Shown here piece after piece: positions 53,765 through 61,581 of a stretch of DNA of 64,000 nt (within the stretch, counting starts at the first letter, position 1; each line of letters begins with the position of its first letter). The DNA is from Aggregatilinea lenta (lineage in GTDB: Bacteria > Chloroflexota > Anaerolineae > Aggregatilineales > Aggregatilineaceae), in contig NZ_BFCB01000003.1 of assembly GCF_003569045.1 (NCBI RefSeq), forward strand, positions 248,001-312,000, read 5' to 3'. The position numbers and the translations under genes are program-made. The notes beneath the pieces are model-generated. The model was not told where the DNA came from, searched no databases, and saw nothing but the letters and a program-made list of their open reading frames with translations.

Positions 53765-54979
53765 CTACCGGGCATAGGTGGAGCCGAACAGCTCCACCAG
53801 CAGGCCGGGGATGGTCGCGGTGTTGGGCACCAGTACCGACTGGTCGCCGATCATGGTGGCGGGCGCATAGCGCCAGTCCATGACCTCGCCCACAATATTC
53901 TCCGGTGGAATCGCGCGCGCGTAAAGGGCCAAATCCATGAGGTCCGCCAGCGTGAGGTCGGTTTGCACGCCCTGCGAGACGGCATCCCACAGCTCCGGCA
54001 TGGCGCGCAGCAGGACCGGGAACATCTCGGCGGAGGTGGCCTTTTCGAACACGGCCATCATCACCTGCTGCTGGCGCTTGATGCGCACCCGGTCGTCGGA
54101 GTTGTGGCGGCTGCGCGAGTACTTGAGCGCCGTCGCGCCGTCGAGATGCTGCTGACCTGCGTCCAGGTAAAACGGATCGTAGCCGTACGACGCGTCGGGA
54201 TAGGTCGGGTCGCTGATCGGCTCCTCGACCAGCACGTCGATGCCGCCGATCAGATCGATCACGTTCACGAAGGTGGAAAAGTCGAGCATGACGTAGTGAT
54301 CGACGGGCATGCCGAACGTGGCCTGAACCGTCTGTTCGAGCAGTTGCGGACCGGTGCCGGGCTGCCACGATTCGCCGATGGTGTAGGCCAGGTTGATGCG
54401 CTGGTAGCCGTAGCCGGGGATGGCCACCCACAGATCGCGTGGGATGCCCAGCACGCCGACGCGATTCGTGGCCGGGTCGAGACTCATGAGCATGATCGAG
54501 TCCGTGCGCGAGTAGATCTCCGCCTCGCTGGGACGGGTGTCCGTGCCCAGCACGACGATCGTCAGGCGCTCCCCGCCAAACGCGGGCAGAATGCCGAGAT
54601 CGTCATTGGCGGCCACGCTCGGTGAGGTGGCGGTTGCGTCCGTTTCAGCCGGTGAGGCCGTTTCGGCGGGCAGCGCGGCATCGGCAGGCGTGGTGCTCGG
54701 CATGATCACGATGCTCGGTTCGGTCGGGGCGGACAGACTCCCGGCAGGGGTGGCCGAGGGCATGATCACGATGCCGAGATCGCCGGTATCGGTGGGCACG
54801 ATGGCTGGTCCGGGCGTTGGCAGGATGCCCATGTCGTCAACGGGTGTGGGTGAGATCTGCAGCAGGTCGTTCAGCAGCGACAGCGCGCCGGACGCGGCAT
54901 CGACGCCGGGCACGAGTGTGATAAAGAGCAGCAGACCCACGAGGAGTATGAATGCCAGGAGTGGCAGTTGACGACGCAT
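53765..54979 (-). CDS. LytR-CpsA-Psr (LCP) family cell-wall protein
   Basis: The 404-residue protein has one N-terminal membrane helix (residues 5-24), then a Thr/Pro/Ala-rich extracellular linker to about residue 135 with IVIMPS(A/T)TPA repeated, then the LCP domain. It contains VLGTDTRPSEAEIYSRTDSIMLMS, GVLGIPRDLWVAIPGYG, INLAYTIG, and YSRSRHNSDDRVRIKRQQQV with the Arg/Asp residues that bind the pyrophosphate of the lipid-linked donor. LCP enzymes attach glycopolymers to peptidoglycan in monoderm bacteria. It is alone in its orientation next to EamA. Confidence 0.92.
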   Translation of the reverse strand: MRRQLPLLAFILLVGLLLFITLVPGVDAASGALSLLNDLLQISPTPVDDMGILPTPGPAIVPTDTGDLGIVIMPSATPAGSLSAPTEPSIVIMPSTTPADAALPAETASPAETDATATSPSVAANDDLGILPAFGGERLTIVVLGTDTRPSEAEIYSRTDSIMLMSLDPATNRVGVLGIPRDLWVAIPGYGYQRINLAYTIGESWQPGTGPQLLEQTVQATFGMPVDHYVMLDFSTFVNVIDLIGGIDVLVEEPISDPTYPDASYGYDPFYLDAGQQHLDGATALKYSRSRHNSDDRVRIKRQQQVMMAVFEKATSAEMFPVLLRAMPELWDAVSQGVQTDLTLADLMDLALYARAIPPENIVGEVMDWRYAPATMIGDQSVLVPNTATIPGLLVELFGSTYAR

Positions 54980-55077
54980 CGAGCGCTCCGTTCATACGGG
55001 TTTTCCAGCATATCCCCCGCGCTTCATCTTACACTACAAACGCCGGTTGTGCAGTGAGTCGGGAAGATTCCGTCGCT

Positions 55078-56073
55078 TCAACGGTGAAAATAATCGGTAT
55101 GCGCCCTGAACCACTGCCAGATGTACAGGTTCACGAGGAATCCACCCATTGTCTGAGCGATACGCTCGCCGGGGATTGTGCCGTTGAAGATCATCACGAT
55201 GACGAACGCGGCGATGGCTCCATGAACGATCAGCGCCATCCGGCGACCCCAGGCGCGCTGTCGCCAGACGCCAACAGCAAGCGCCATCAGCGGGATCACG
55301 ATGGCGAATACGAGCACATATGCGAGCAGTGACCCGGTTGTGTCGAGCGGTTTATCTTCCAGTTCCTTATGGACGACCACATACTGAATCGTAACGATAA
55401 TGAGCGAATAGAAGACCATCAGTGCCGTGTAGACCTTGACCCCGGTGGGACGCCCGTCGGTATTGGACAGCGGCGCAAAACGCCGGATCGGGCCAGACCG
55501 CCGTCCGATCAAGGTTTCAAACGCGCGGTGCGCATACCAGTTGATTGCCAGCCCTGTGAAAGGGATCAGGCTCAGTCCAATAAGATATAAAAGCGTGGTT
55601 TTTAGCCGTTCTTGAGGTTCGTTGAGGCTCAGTAAAACGAGTCCAAACAAGAGCAAGCCCATAAAACCATAGATAAGGTGGTGAGCGGCGATGATGTAGT
55701 CATGGGGCCAGGTTTCGCCCGCTTCCAGACCATGCCGGACTTTGGGGCCGTAGTAGGCTACCGCGCCGCTGCAGGCTGTAATGAATCCTCCGACGCAGGT
55801 TGCCCCCAAATTGACGGTCGACCCGCCGCAAAGCAGCAGCAGCCCGAAGGCCAGGACAAGATAACTGAACCACGTGGCGTAATTCGCCCAACGCATATAC
55901 ATCAGAATAATTTCGTCGCGCTCGCGGCGGCTGACGCGCGGATTCCAAACCGCCTTCGGTTCGGCATCGGGCCACAGATCGACGATATACAAAGGCGTTT
56001 TGCAGATGACGCACACTTGATTTTCCGCTGCGTTGATCTGGCCGCAGGCCGGGCAGCGCTTCGGTTGCTCCAT
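55078..56073 (-). CDS. Zinc-ribbon membrane protein, unknown function
   Basis: The 331-residue product begins MEQPKRCPACGQINAAENQVCVICKTPL, a CxxC...CxxC zinc ribbon, then has about seven membrane segments from residue 65 (TWFSYLVLAFGLLLLCGG onward) to 315. The middle has a conserved-looking NWYAHRAFETLIGR loop. The ATG at 56073 has GGAG upstream; the open frame continues to 56205 without homology. It is slightly AT-richer than its neighbours. I do not recognise a named family. Confidence 0.75.
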   Translation of the reverse strand: MEQPKRCPACGQINAAENQVCVICKTPLYIVDLWPDAEPKAVWNPRVSRRERDEIILMYMRWANYATWFSYLVLAFGLLLLCGGSTVNLGATCVGGFITACSGAVAYYGPKVRHGLEAGETWPHDYIIAAHHLIYGFMGLLLFGLVLLSLNEPQERLKTTLLYLIGLSLIPFTGLAINWYAHRAFETLIGRRSGPIRRFAPLSNTDGRPTGVKVYTALMVFYSLIIVTIQYVVVHKELEDKPLDTTGSLLAYVLVFAIVIPLMALAVGVWRQRAWGRRMALIVHGAIAAFVIVMIFNGTIPGERIAQTMGGFLVNLYIWQWFRAHTDYFHR

Positions 56074-56175
56074 CGATTTGAGTGCTCCAAAGGTGCGCAC
56101 AAGAAAAAGTAAATAGTATCCGTTGCTATTAACAAGCAAGGCTGGTTTTTGCGCAACCGAAAGCGGGCCAGAATC

Positions 56176-56202
56176 AAAAACGCCCCGCCTGGGCGGGGCG
56201 CG
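56176..56202 (-). terminator. Rho-independent terminator of the chelatase genes
   Basis: On the minus strand CGCCCCGCC-CA-GGCGGGGCG is followed by TTTTTGATT. It lies 22 bases after the stop at 56224. Confidence 0.9.
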
Positions 56203-56223
56203 CATTACTGAATTTTGAGCGCG

Positions 56224-57183
56224 TTACTGGTCCAGTTCGTTACGGACCGTCTCGTACAGCGCGGCGGCCTTCAACTCGCTGAGCGTCAGGCACGGGCCAC
56301 CCATCCGCTGCGCGAGCTGGCACGCGAGGCCCTGGTCGAAGGCGGCGTGTTCCATGTTGATCGTCACGTTGCGGATCGCGTCGTCCTCGATCAGGTCCGC
56401 GATGCGGTGCGCTTCTTCCTGCGGGGGCAGCTCGGACATCGAGACGTTGCCCGCGCCGTCGGTCAGCAGGATCATGAGCGGCATCACGTCCGGATGCGCC
56501 AGCTTTTCCTTATGGAATACCTGATAGGCCATCCACAGCCCCGCCGAGAGCGGCGTCTTGCCGCCGACAGGGATGTCCGCCAGAGCTTTTTTCGCCAGCG
56601 TCACGGAGTTGGTGGGCGGCAGCACGAGGTGCGCGCGGTCCTTCTGGAACACGATTAGCCCCACGCGGTCGCGGCGCTGGTAGGCGTCGGTCAGCAGCGA
56701 CATGATCGCGCCTTTGGTGGCGTTCATGCGCTCCGACACGGCCATGCTCCAACTGGCATCCACCACGAACAGGATCAGGTTGGCGGACTTGCGCACGCGC
56801 ACTTTGCGCTGGAGGTCCTGCTTCTGGATGGCGTAGGCCATTTTGGACGTGTCGCGCTGGTTTTGGTAGGGGGCGGCGGCGCGCAGCGTGGCGTCGAAGG
56901 CGATGTCGTCCATCCGGTCCCCGGCGGGCCGCGCCTGGATGTAGCGCCCGTGCTTGCGGTCGGTATGGGTGCGGCTGCGGCGTCCGCCCATCTTGCGGGT
57001 CAGGCGGTCGAGCGGGGTGTCAAGGCGGCGGGTGACAAACTCGCCCTTCGGCTCGACCTGTTTGCCACCCTCCCACCAATGCGCGTCCTGGGCCTGGAAG
57101 ACGTCCTGCGGCGCAGGCTCTGCGGCAGGCTCGGTCGGGCCCTGGTCGGCCTGATCGGTGGTTTCCGCTACGGATTCACTGGT
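56224..57183 (-). CDS. chlD: ChlD-like VWA segment, in the -1 frame of the ChlI-like gene
   Basis: An open frame runs from the A9 run at 57183 to the stop at 56224 with no good start codon until an ATG at 56991 that lacks a ribosome-binding site. It encodes an acidic, Pro/Gln-rich linker (about 60 residues: TDQADQGPTEPAAEP...), an LDRLTRKMGGRRSRTHTDR region, then a VWA domain with the MIDAS motif DASWSM, LLTDGAGN and a C-terminal helix. This is the normal C-terminal half of ChlD/BchD or of the medium cobaltochelatase-like subunit. It is best read as the 3' part of one gene with the ChlI-like frame, joined by a -1 frameshift (fusion of about 690 residues). Confidence 0.85.
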   Translation of the reverse strand, partial: TSESVAETTDQADQGPTEPAAEPAPQDVFQAQDAHWWEGGKQVEPKGEFVTRRLDTPLDRLTRKMGGRRSRTHTDRKHGRYIQARPAGDRMDDIAFDATLRAAAPYQNQRDTSKMAYAIQKQDLQRKVRVRKSANLILFVVDASWSMAVSERMNATKGAIMSLLTDAYQRRDRVGLIVFQKDRAHLVLPPTNSVTLAKKALADIPVGGKTPLSAGLWMAYQVFHKEKLAHPDVMPLMILLTDGAGNVSMSELPPQEEAHRIADLIEDDAIRNVTINMEHAAFDQGLACQLAQRMGGPCLTLSELKAAALYETVRNELDQ

Positions 57184-58286
57184 TTTTTTTTACTCGACGA
57201 CGCGTTTTCGGCGGCTTCTGTGGTCGTGACGTCGGCTTCCGCTTCTTCTTCGTAGTCGTCCGCGATGTGCTCCAGTCGGTCCTGCAGCTCGCCTTCGTAC
57301 AGCGACGTTTCGGTGAAGGGGCCGCGCTTGAGGCGGTGCGGCAGCGCCAGCTCGGCGGCCAGCAGGATGTCGCGCTCGGTGATCTGCGTACGGCCTTCGA
57401 AGGCGGCGTGCGCGCGGGCAGCTTTCAGGATCACGAGGTCGGCGCGGTGGCCGTCCACGTGCAGTCCGGCGGTCAGGTTGGCGATGGTGTACAGGTCGCG
57501 GCGCGTGTAGCGCACCTTGTCCACGATGCGGCGGCCTGCGTCGATCCGCGCGCTTAGCTCTTGCTCGCGGGGGAGCCACGATTGGTGGAAGCCAACCGGA
57601 TCGACGTCGAAGCCGATGTGCCGCTCCAGGATCGCCATGCGTTCGTTGGCATTTGCCAGGCCGTGAACCTCGACCGACAGTGCGAAGCGGTCCAGCAACT
57701 GCGGGCGCAGCTCGCCTTCTTCGGGGTTCATCGTGCCGACCAGGATGAAGCGCGCCGGGTGCTGGAAGCTGATGCCCTCGCGCTCGACCACATTGATGCC
57801 CATCGCCGCCGAGTCGAGCAGCAGGTCCACGACGTGATCGTCGAGCAGGTTCACTTCGTCCACGTAGAGGATGCCGCGATTGGCAGCGGCGAGCACGCCG
57901 GGATCGAACTGGCGCTCGCCCATCTGGATCGCTTTTTCGATGTCCAGCGTACCCACGACGCGATCTTCCGTCGCGCTGACGGGCAGATCGACCAGGCGTG
58001 TACGCCGGATGGCGATGGGCAGCTCTTCGCCACGCGCCACGCGCTCGCGGCACTCGTCGCACAGACGCTCCGGTTCGTGCGGGTTGCAGCCGAAGCGGCA
58101 GTCGGCCACGACTTCGATATCAGGGAGTAGAGCAGCCAGGGCACGCGCCGCTGTAGACTTGGCCGTGCCGCGCTCGCCCCGGATCAATACCCCACCGATG
58201 CTGGGGTTGACGGCGTTCAGCACGAGCGCGCGTTTCATGCGTTCCTGGCCGACGATTGCAGTAAACGGATAGACAGCTTGGTGCAC
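57168..58286 (-). CDS. Mg/Co-chelatase AAA+ subunit (ChlI-like), frame-0 product
   Basis: About 372 residues of AAA+ ATPase: Walker A GERGTAKST, a Cys cluster CRFGCNPHEPERLCDEC, Walker B GILYVDEVNLL, sensor FILVGTMNPEEGELRPQLLDRF, and an acidic tail ending SSSKKK-PVNP. The size is right for ChlI/BchI, so the frame-0 product could itself be the small chelatase subunit, while -1 frameshifting would make the ChlD-like subunit. GTG 58286 follows GAGGCG; TTG 58298 is another start. No other cobalamin or chlorophyll genes are in the window, so the metal is uncertain. Confidence 0.88.
   Translation of the reverse strand: MHQAVYPFTAIVGQERMKRALVLNAVNPSIGGVLIRGERGTAKSTAARALAALLPDIEVVADCRFGCNPHEPERLCDECRERVARGEELPIAIRRTRLVDLPVSATEDRVVGTLDIEKAIQMGERQFDPGVLAAANRGILYVDEVNLLDDHVVDLLLDSAAMGINVVEREGISFQHPARFILVGTMNPEEGELRPQLLDRFALSVEVHGLANANERMAILERHIGFDVDPVGFHQSWLPREQELSARIDAGRRIVDKVRYTRRDLYTIANLTAGLHVDGHRADLVILKAARAHAAFEGRTQITERDILLAAELALPHRLKRGPFTETSLYEGELQDRLEHIADDYEEEAEADVTTTEAAENASSSKKKPVNP
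57183..57191 (-). other. A9 slippery run at the chelatase frame change
   Basis: On the minus strand nine A residues follow GAGT. Frame 0 reads AAA-AAA-AAA-CCA and stops 4 codons later at 57168. A -1 slip gives ACC-AGT-GAA and enters the VWA frame with no stop for 320 codons. Confidence 0.85.
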
Positions 58287-58392
58287 GATTCGCCTCAACT
58301 TTGAGATCGGTTATCGACAGGTCAAGTCTAGATTATACCGCAGCGGCGGCGGTTCGGGCATGGATACTTCGCACGAGAGGCCACCGCCCGCC

Positions 58393-59172
58393 TTACGACG
58401 CGGTGTGCTGCTGCACCAATTCCGTGATGCGGTCCTCGTCCCAGGTGACAAACATCCCGGACCACTCGTGCGGGGCGTGCAGCGCCAGCACGGCCAGCGC
58501 GCGGCCCGGCTCGTCAGGGGAGCGCAGCTCGCCGCGCTCGTGCAGGCCGACGAAGCGCTGGTAGTCCTTTTCCTGCATGGTGCCCTTGCCACGCTCGCGG
58601 ATGAGGGCCTGCATCTCGGTGTCGATGATGCCCGGCGCGACGGCCAGCGCGGTGATCTCCGGCTCTTCGAGCGCGAGCACGGTTGTGAGGTGGTTGAGCG
58701 CCGACTTGGACGCGCCATATGCGGCCCACGTCGCCTTGGGATGCACGGCGGCCCCGCTTGACACGTTGATCACGCGACCCTTGCGGCTGCGCAGCGAGGC
58801 CAGCGCGGCGCGCGTCAGCAGCACCGGGCCGATGACGTTAACCGCCATGTGGCGCGTCCAGTCGTCGCGCTCCGCGTCGCCAATCGCCGCGATGGGTTCC
58901 AACATGGCGGCGTTGTTGATCAGCGCGTCGATGCGGCCAAAGCGGTCGAGCGCGGTCTGGATCAGCCGCTCGCAGATCTCCGGCGCGCTCACGTCCCCGA
59001 CTACGACTTCCGCCGTGCCGCCCGCCGAGCGGATGCGACCCGCCACCGCGACCAGATCGTCGCTGGAGCGCGCATTGAGCACGACGCGTGCGCCCATCTG
59101 TGCCAGCGCGCGCGCCGTCGCTTCGCCCAGCCCGCGTGATGCCCCGGTGATAAGAACGATCGGTTGGCTCAT
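58393..59172 (-). CDS. Short-chain dehydrogenase/reductase
   Basis: The 259-residue classical SDR has VLITGASRGLGEATA (cofactor loop), LINNAAML, the catalytic Ser in VINVSSGAAV and the Tyr-Lys in YGASKSA. Residues 185-235 form a long substrate loop (IIDTEMQALIRERGKG). GGAGG is 5 bases before the ATG at 59172. Substrate unknown. It is upstream of the chelatase gene on the same strand, with a 107-base gap. Confidence 0.9.
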   Translation of the reverse strand: MSQPIVLITGASRGLGEATARALAQMGARVVLNARSSDDLVAVAGRIRSAGGTAEVVVGDVSAPEICERLIQTALDRFGRIDALINNAAMLEPIAAIGDAERDDWTRHMAVNVIGPVLLTRAALASLRSRKGRVINVSSGAAVHPKATWAAYGASKSALNHLTTVLALEEPEITALAVAPGIIDTEMQALIRERGKGTMQEKDYQRFVGLHERGELRSPDEPGRALAVLALHAPHEWSGMFVTWDEDRITELVQQHTAS

Positions 59173-59374
59173 CATGACCTCCGATTCAGGTGATCGTCGA
59201 TAGGTTTTAGGTGTTAGTTTTGACGACGAATTCCTCGGATCTGTTTTCCATATTTTATAGCTTGTTATACGAGCGATGCCCCGCCAGACGACTCTCTGGA
59301 GCGTGTCATGTGCTTATCTACCCCTATCCCCTGGCGCTTCCCCACGCCAGCAATACTGTTGGCGAATTGGTTTT

Positions 59375-59401
59375 GTAGGGCAGTTCATGGACTGCCCCTA
59401 C
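59375..59401. repeat. GTAGGG(G)C palindrome, AGTTCA core
   Basis: GTAGGGCAGTTCATGGACTGCCCCTAC, one base deleted from the left arm. It is preceded at 59326-59345 by a CCCCTATCCC...CCCCACGCCAGC module like the start of the composite repeat. The rest of 59176-59580 shows no gene. Confidence 0.8.
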
Positions 59402-59583
59402 GGATCGCATGTCAACGGAGTGCACGCTAATGAACAGAGGGTGATACCACTGTTCTCGCTCACAAAGTACTTTTCTCGCGCACAAAGTGTATAACAGCCT
59501 CAATAAATGGCGTGCGTGCCTGTTTTTACTTTAACTGAAAACTGACTATTGACGGCTGATCACTGTTTTAAAAAACATTGCTT

Positions 59584-59620
59584 TAAAAAACAATAGCGCC
59601 CACCGGGTGCGGCAGGCGCT
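59584..59620 (-). terminator. Terminator downstream of the KamA-family gene
   Basis: On the minus strand AGCGCC(TGCCGCACCCGGTG)GGCGCT is followed by ATTGTTTTTTA. It lies 109 bases after the gene's stop. Confidence 0.75.
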
Positions 59621-59728
59621 ATGAACGGAGCAAGAATGGTTCGGGATGCGGGACTGTGGTCAAAGAACGAAATGTGTCGTGCGCGCTGGTCTACCCCCCT
59701 GCGGCGTCACCAGTCCCAACCGGCAGCC

Positions 59729-61045
59729 TTACGAGGCCGCCGCGTAGGTTGTATCCGGATCGAACAGTGAGGCGGACGCGCCGAAGGCCGGTTTCAGGTC
59801 GAACAGCCACGTCGCCTCAGGATCGTAGTGCGCGAAGAACGGGCGGCCCACCCAGTCGGGATCGCGGGCTTGCAGAAACGTCAGCACGAAGGCGCGCTGC
59901 CCCTCGATCTGTGTCATGCCGTTGATCAGCACCTTGCCGGGGGTGGCCGACATCACCGGGCCGCGCACGGTGCGCGCCAGTCCGGATACCTGATTATATG
60001 CCTGCCGGAAGATGCGCGCCGATTCGCCCAGCGGCACCTCGAAGTAGTTCTTGGGGCCGGTGTCGCGGCTGACGAACATGTAGTATGGGATCATGCCCAT
60101 GCCCACACCGCGCCGCCACATCGTCGCCCACGCTTGCGGATCGTCGTTCACGTAGCGGATAAGCGGCGCCTGCATGCGGATCTCGCAGCCCACGTCACGC
60201 AGCCGGCGGATCGCCTGCTGGGCGACCGGCGTGGACATTTCGCGCGGGTGGCTGAAGTGCGCCATGATCGCCAGATGGCGGCCCGACGCGTTGACCTCTT
60301 CAAACAGCCGCAGCAGGTCGTCGGCGTCGTCGTCGGTGACGAAGCGCTGCGGCCAGTAGGCGAGCGCCTTCGTGCCAATGCGAATCGATTGGACGTGCGC
60401 CAGCTCGGGGGCCAGCAGCGGCTCGATGTAGTCGCGCAGGAAGCGCGTCTTCATCACCGCCGGATCGCCGCCCGTGATCAGCACGTCGGTGACTTCAGGA
60501 TGGTGGCGCAGATAGGCCGTCAGCCCGGAGGAATCCTTCGCGGCGAAGCGAAGATCCTGGTCCCCGATGAATTGCGCCCACCGGAAGCAGTAGGAGCAGT
60601 ACGCATGGCAGGTCTGTCCCCGGCTGGGGAAGAACAGTACTGTCTCGCGGTATTTATGCTGGAGGCCCGGCAGCGGCTCGCCGTTGAGGTGCGGCACGTT
60701 ATACGTGAGCTGCCCGGCGGGGTGCGGGTTGTGACGCATGCGAATCTCGTTGACCACCGGCTGAAGCTCGGCAGCAGACGCGTTCCGGCGGATCAGGCGA
60801 TGCACTGCCGCGAAGTCTTCCGACGAGAGCATGCCGCGCTGGGGGAACGTAAGCTGGTAGAGCGGGTCGTTGGGCACGTGTTGCCAGTCGATGAGGTCCG
60901 CCACGTAGCGGTTGGTGCGGAACGGGAACACGGCGGATACGGTCAGGATAGTGTGCTGAAGGTCCGTGCGCAAGGCCTTGAACTGGGGCAGGGTATGAAT
61001 GTTGCTGCGGATGACGGGGGTATAAACAGTTGCGGGTGACGTCAT
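59729..61045 (-). CDS. KamA-family radical SAM protein (lysine 2,3-aminomutase-like)
   Basis: The 438-residue protein has the radical SAM cluster C146-x3-C150-x2-C153 in TCHAYCSYCFRW, then VLITGGDPAVM (SAM-binding GGE-like motif), RIGTKALAYWPQR, and the likely PLP Lys in the TPGKVLINGM segment. These together match the aminomutase family. It is longer than EpmB and lacks the extended N-terminus of clostridial KamA, so the substrate is uncertain; a beta-lysine osmolyte role is one option, but no acetyltransferase partner lies next to it. AGGAG precedes the ATG at 61045. Confidence 0.88.
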   Translation of the reverse strand: MTSPATVYTPVIRSNIHTLPQFKALRTDLQHTILTVSAVFPFRTNRYVADLIDWQHVPNDPLYQLTFPQRGMLSSEDFAAVHRLIRRNASAAELQPVVNEIRMRHNPHPAGQLTYNVPHLNGEPLPGLQHKYRETVLFFPSRGQTCHAYCSYCFRWAQFIGDQDLRFAAKDSSGLTAYLRHHPEVTDVLITGGDPAVMKTRFLRDYIEPLLAPELAHVQSIRIGTKALAYWPQRFVTDDDADDLLRLFEEVNASGRHLAIMAHFSHPREMSTPVAQQAIRRLRDVGCEIRMQAPLIRYVNDDPQAWATMWRRGVGMGMIPYYMFVSRDTGPKNYFEVPLGESARIFRQAYNQVSGLARTVRGPVMSATPGKVLINGMTQIEGQRAFVLTFLQARDPDWVGRPFFAHYDPEATWLFDLKPAFGASASLFDPDTTYAAAS

Positions 61046-61290
61046 AGCATTAACTCCTCTCGATCACAAAAGGGGAATCTTCCACTGCCGAAAGATTCGG
61101 GCGGGAACGTTCTGGACGAGACGTTAAAGAGGACAGTCGCAAAAGACTGCCGGTAAGACACCCAGGCCACGCGCACGGAGGCATAGGGAGCATGTGTTCC
61201 CGGCGCAATGGAGGCGGTAGTGGCGACCAGATTGTGGGTCGAGTCGAGACAGGGTCGCAGGACGAGCAGGAACACCGAGCGACTTTTGAA

Positions 61291-61323
61291 GGCTCACCGT
61301 TTCCCCGCAAGGAAGCGTGAGCC
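61291..61323 (-). promoter_or_regulatory. Hairpin in the leader of the KamA-family gene
   Basis: GGCTCACCGTTTCC pairs with GGAAGCGTGAGCC (one bulge) around a 6-base loop. It is the only structure I find in the 530-base gap 61046-61581 besides the S1 promoter; no known riboswitch is recognised. Confidence 0.4.
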
Positions 61324-61516
61324 ATTGGAAAAGTTTGGAAAATCGATAGGAGCGCTTTGGAAGCGTCCGACGTAAAAATTTTAACTGACCTTCATTTTAC
61401 ACGAGATTCTGGCCCCGGACAACCAAGTCAACTTTATGCTTATTTAATCCTTTGGGGCCGCTTTCCCTCTGTTGCCACCCCCAACTTCATCTGCTGCCCC
61501 AAAATAGCCGGAACGG

Positions 61517-61545
61517 TTGATTCTTGCTTGCCCACTAGGTATAAT
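61517..61545 (+). promoter_or_regulatory. Promoter of the S1-domain gene
   Basis: TTGATT (61517-61522), a 17-base spacer and a perfect TATAAT (61540-61545), 36 bases before the start codon. Confidence 0.85.
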
Positions 61546-61581
61546 GCCCGTGCACTCGATAGTATCGGAGAACAAACTTCC

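Noticed and set aside
53765-54979. IVIMPS(A/T)TPA repeats in the LCP protein as a functional repeat domain
   Set aside because: Only two or three loose copies within a Thr/Pro-rich wall-spanning linker; low complexity explains them.
56176-56205. Start of the zinc-ribbon membrane protein at 56205
   Set aside because: That start lies inside the chelatase terminator hairpin; the ATG at 56073 has a ribosome-binding site and begins directly at the zinc ribbon.
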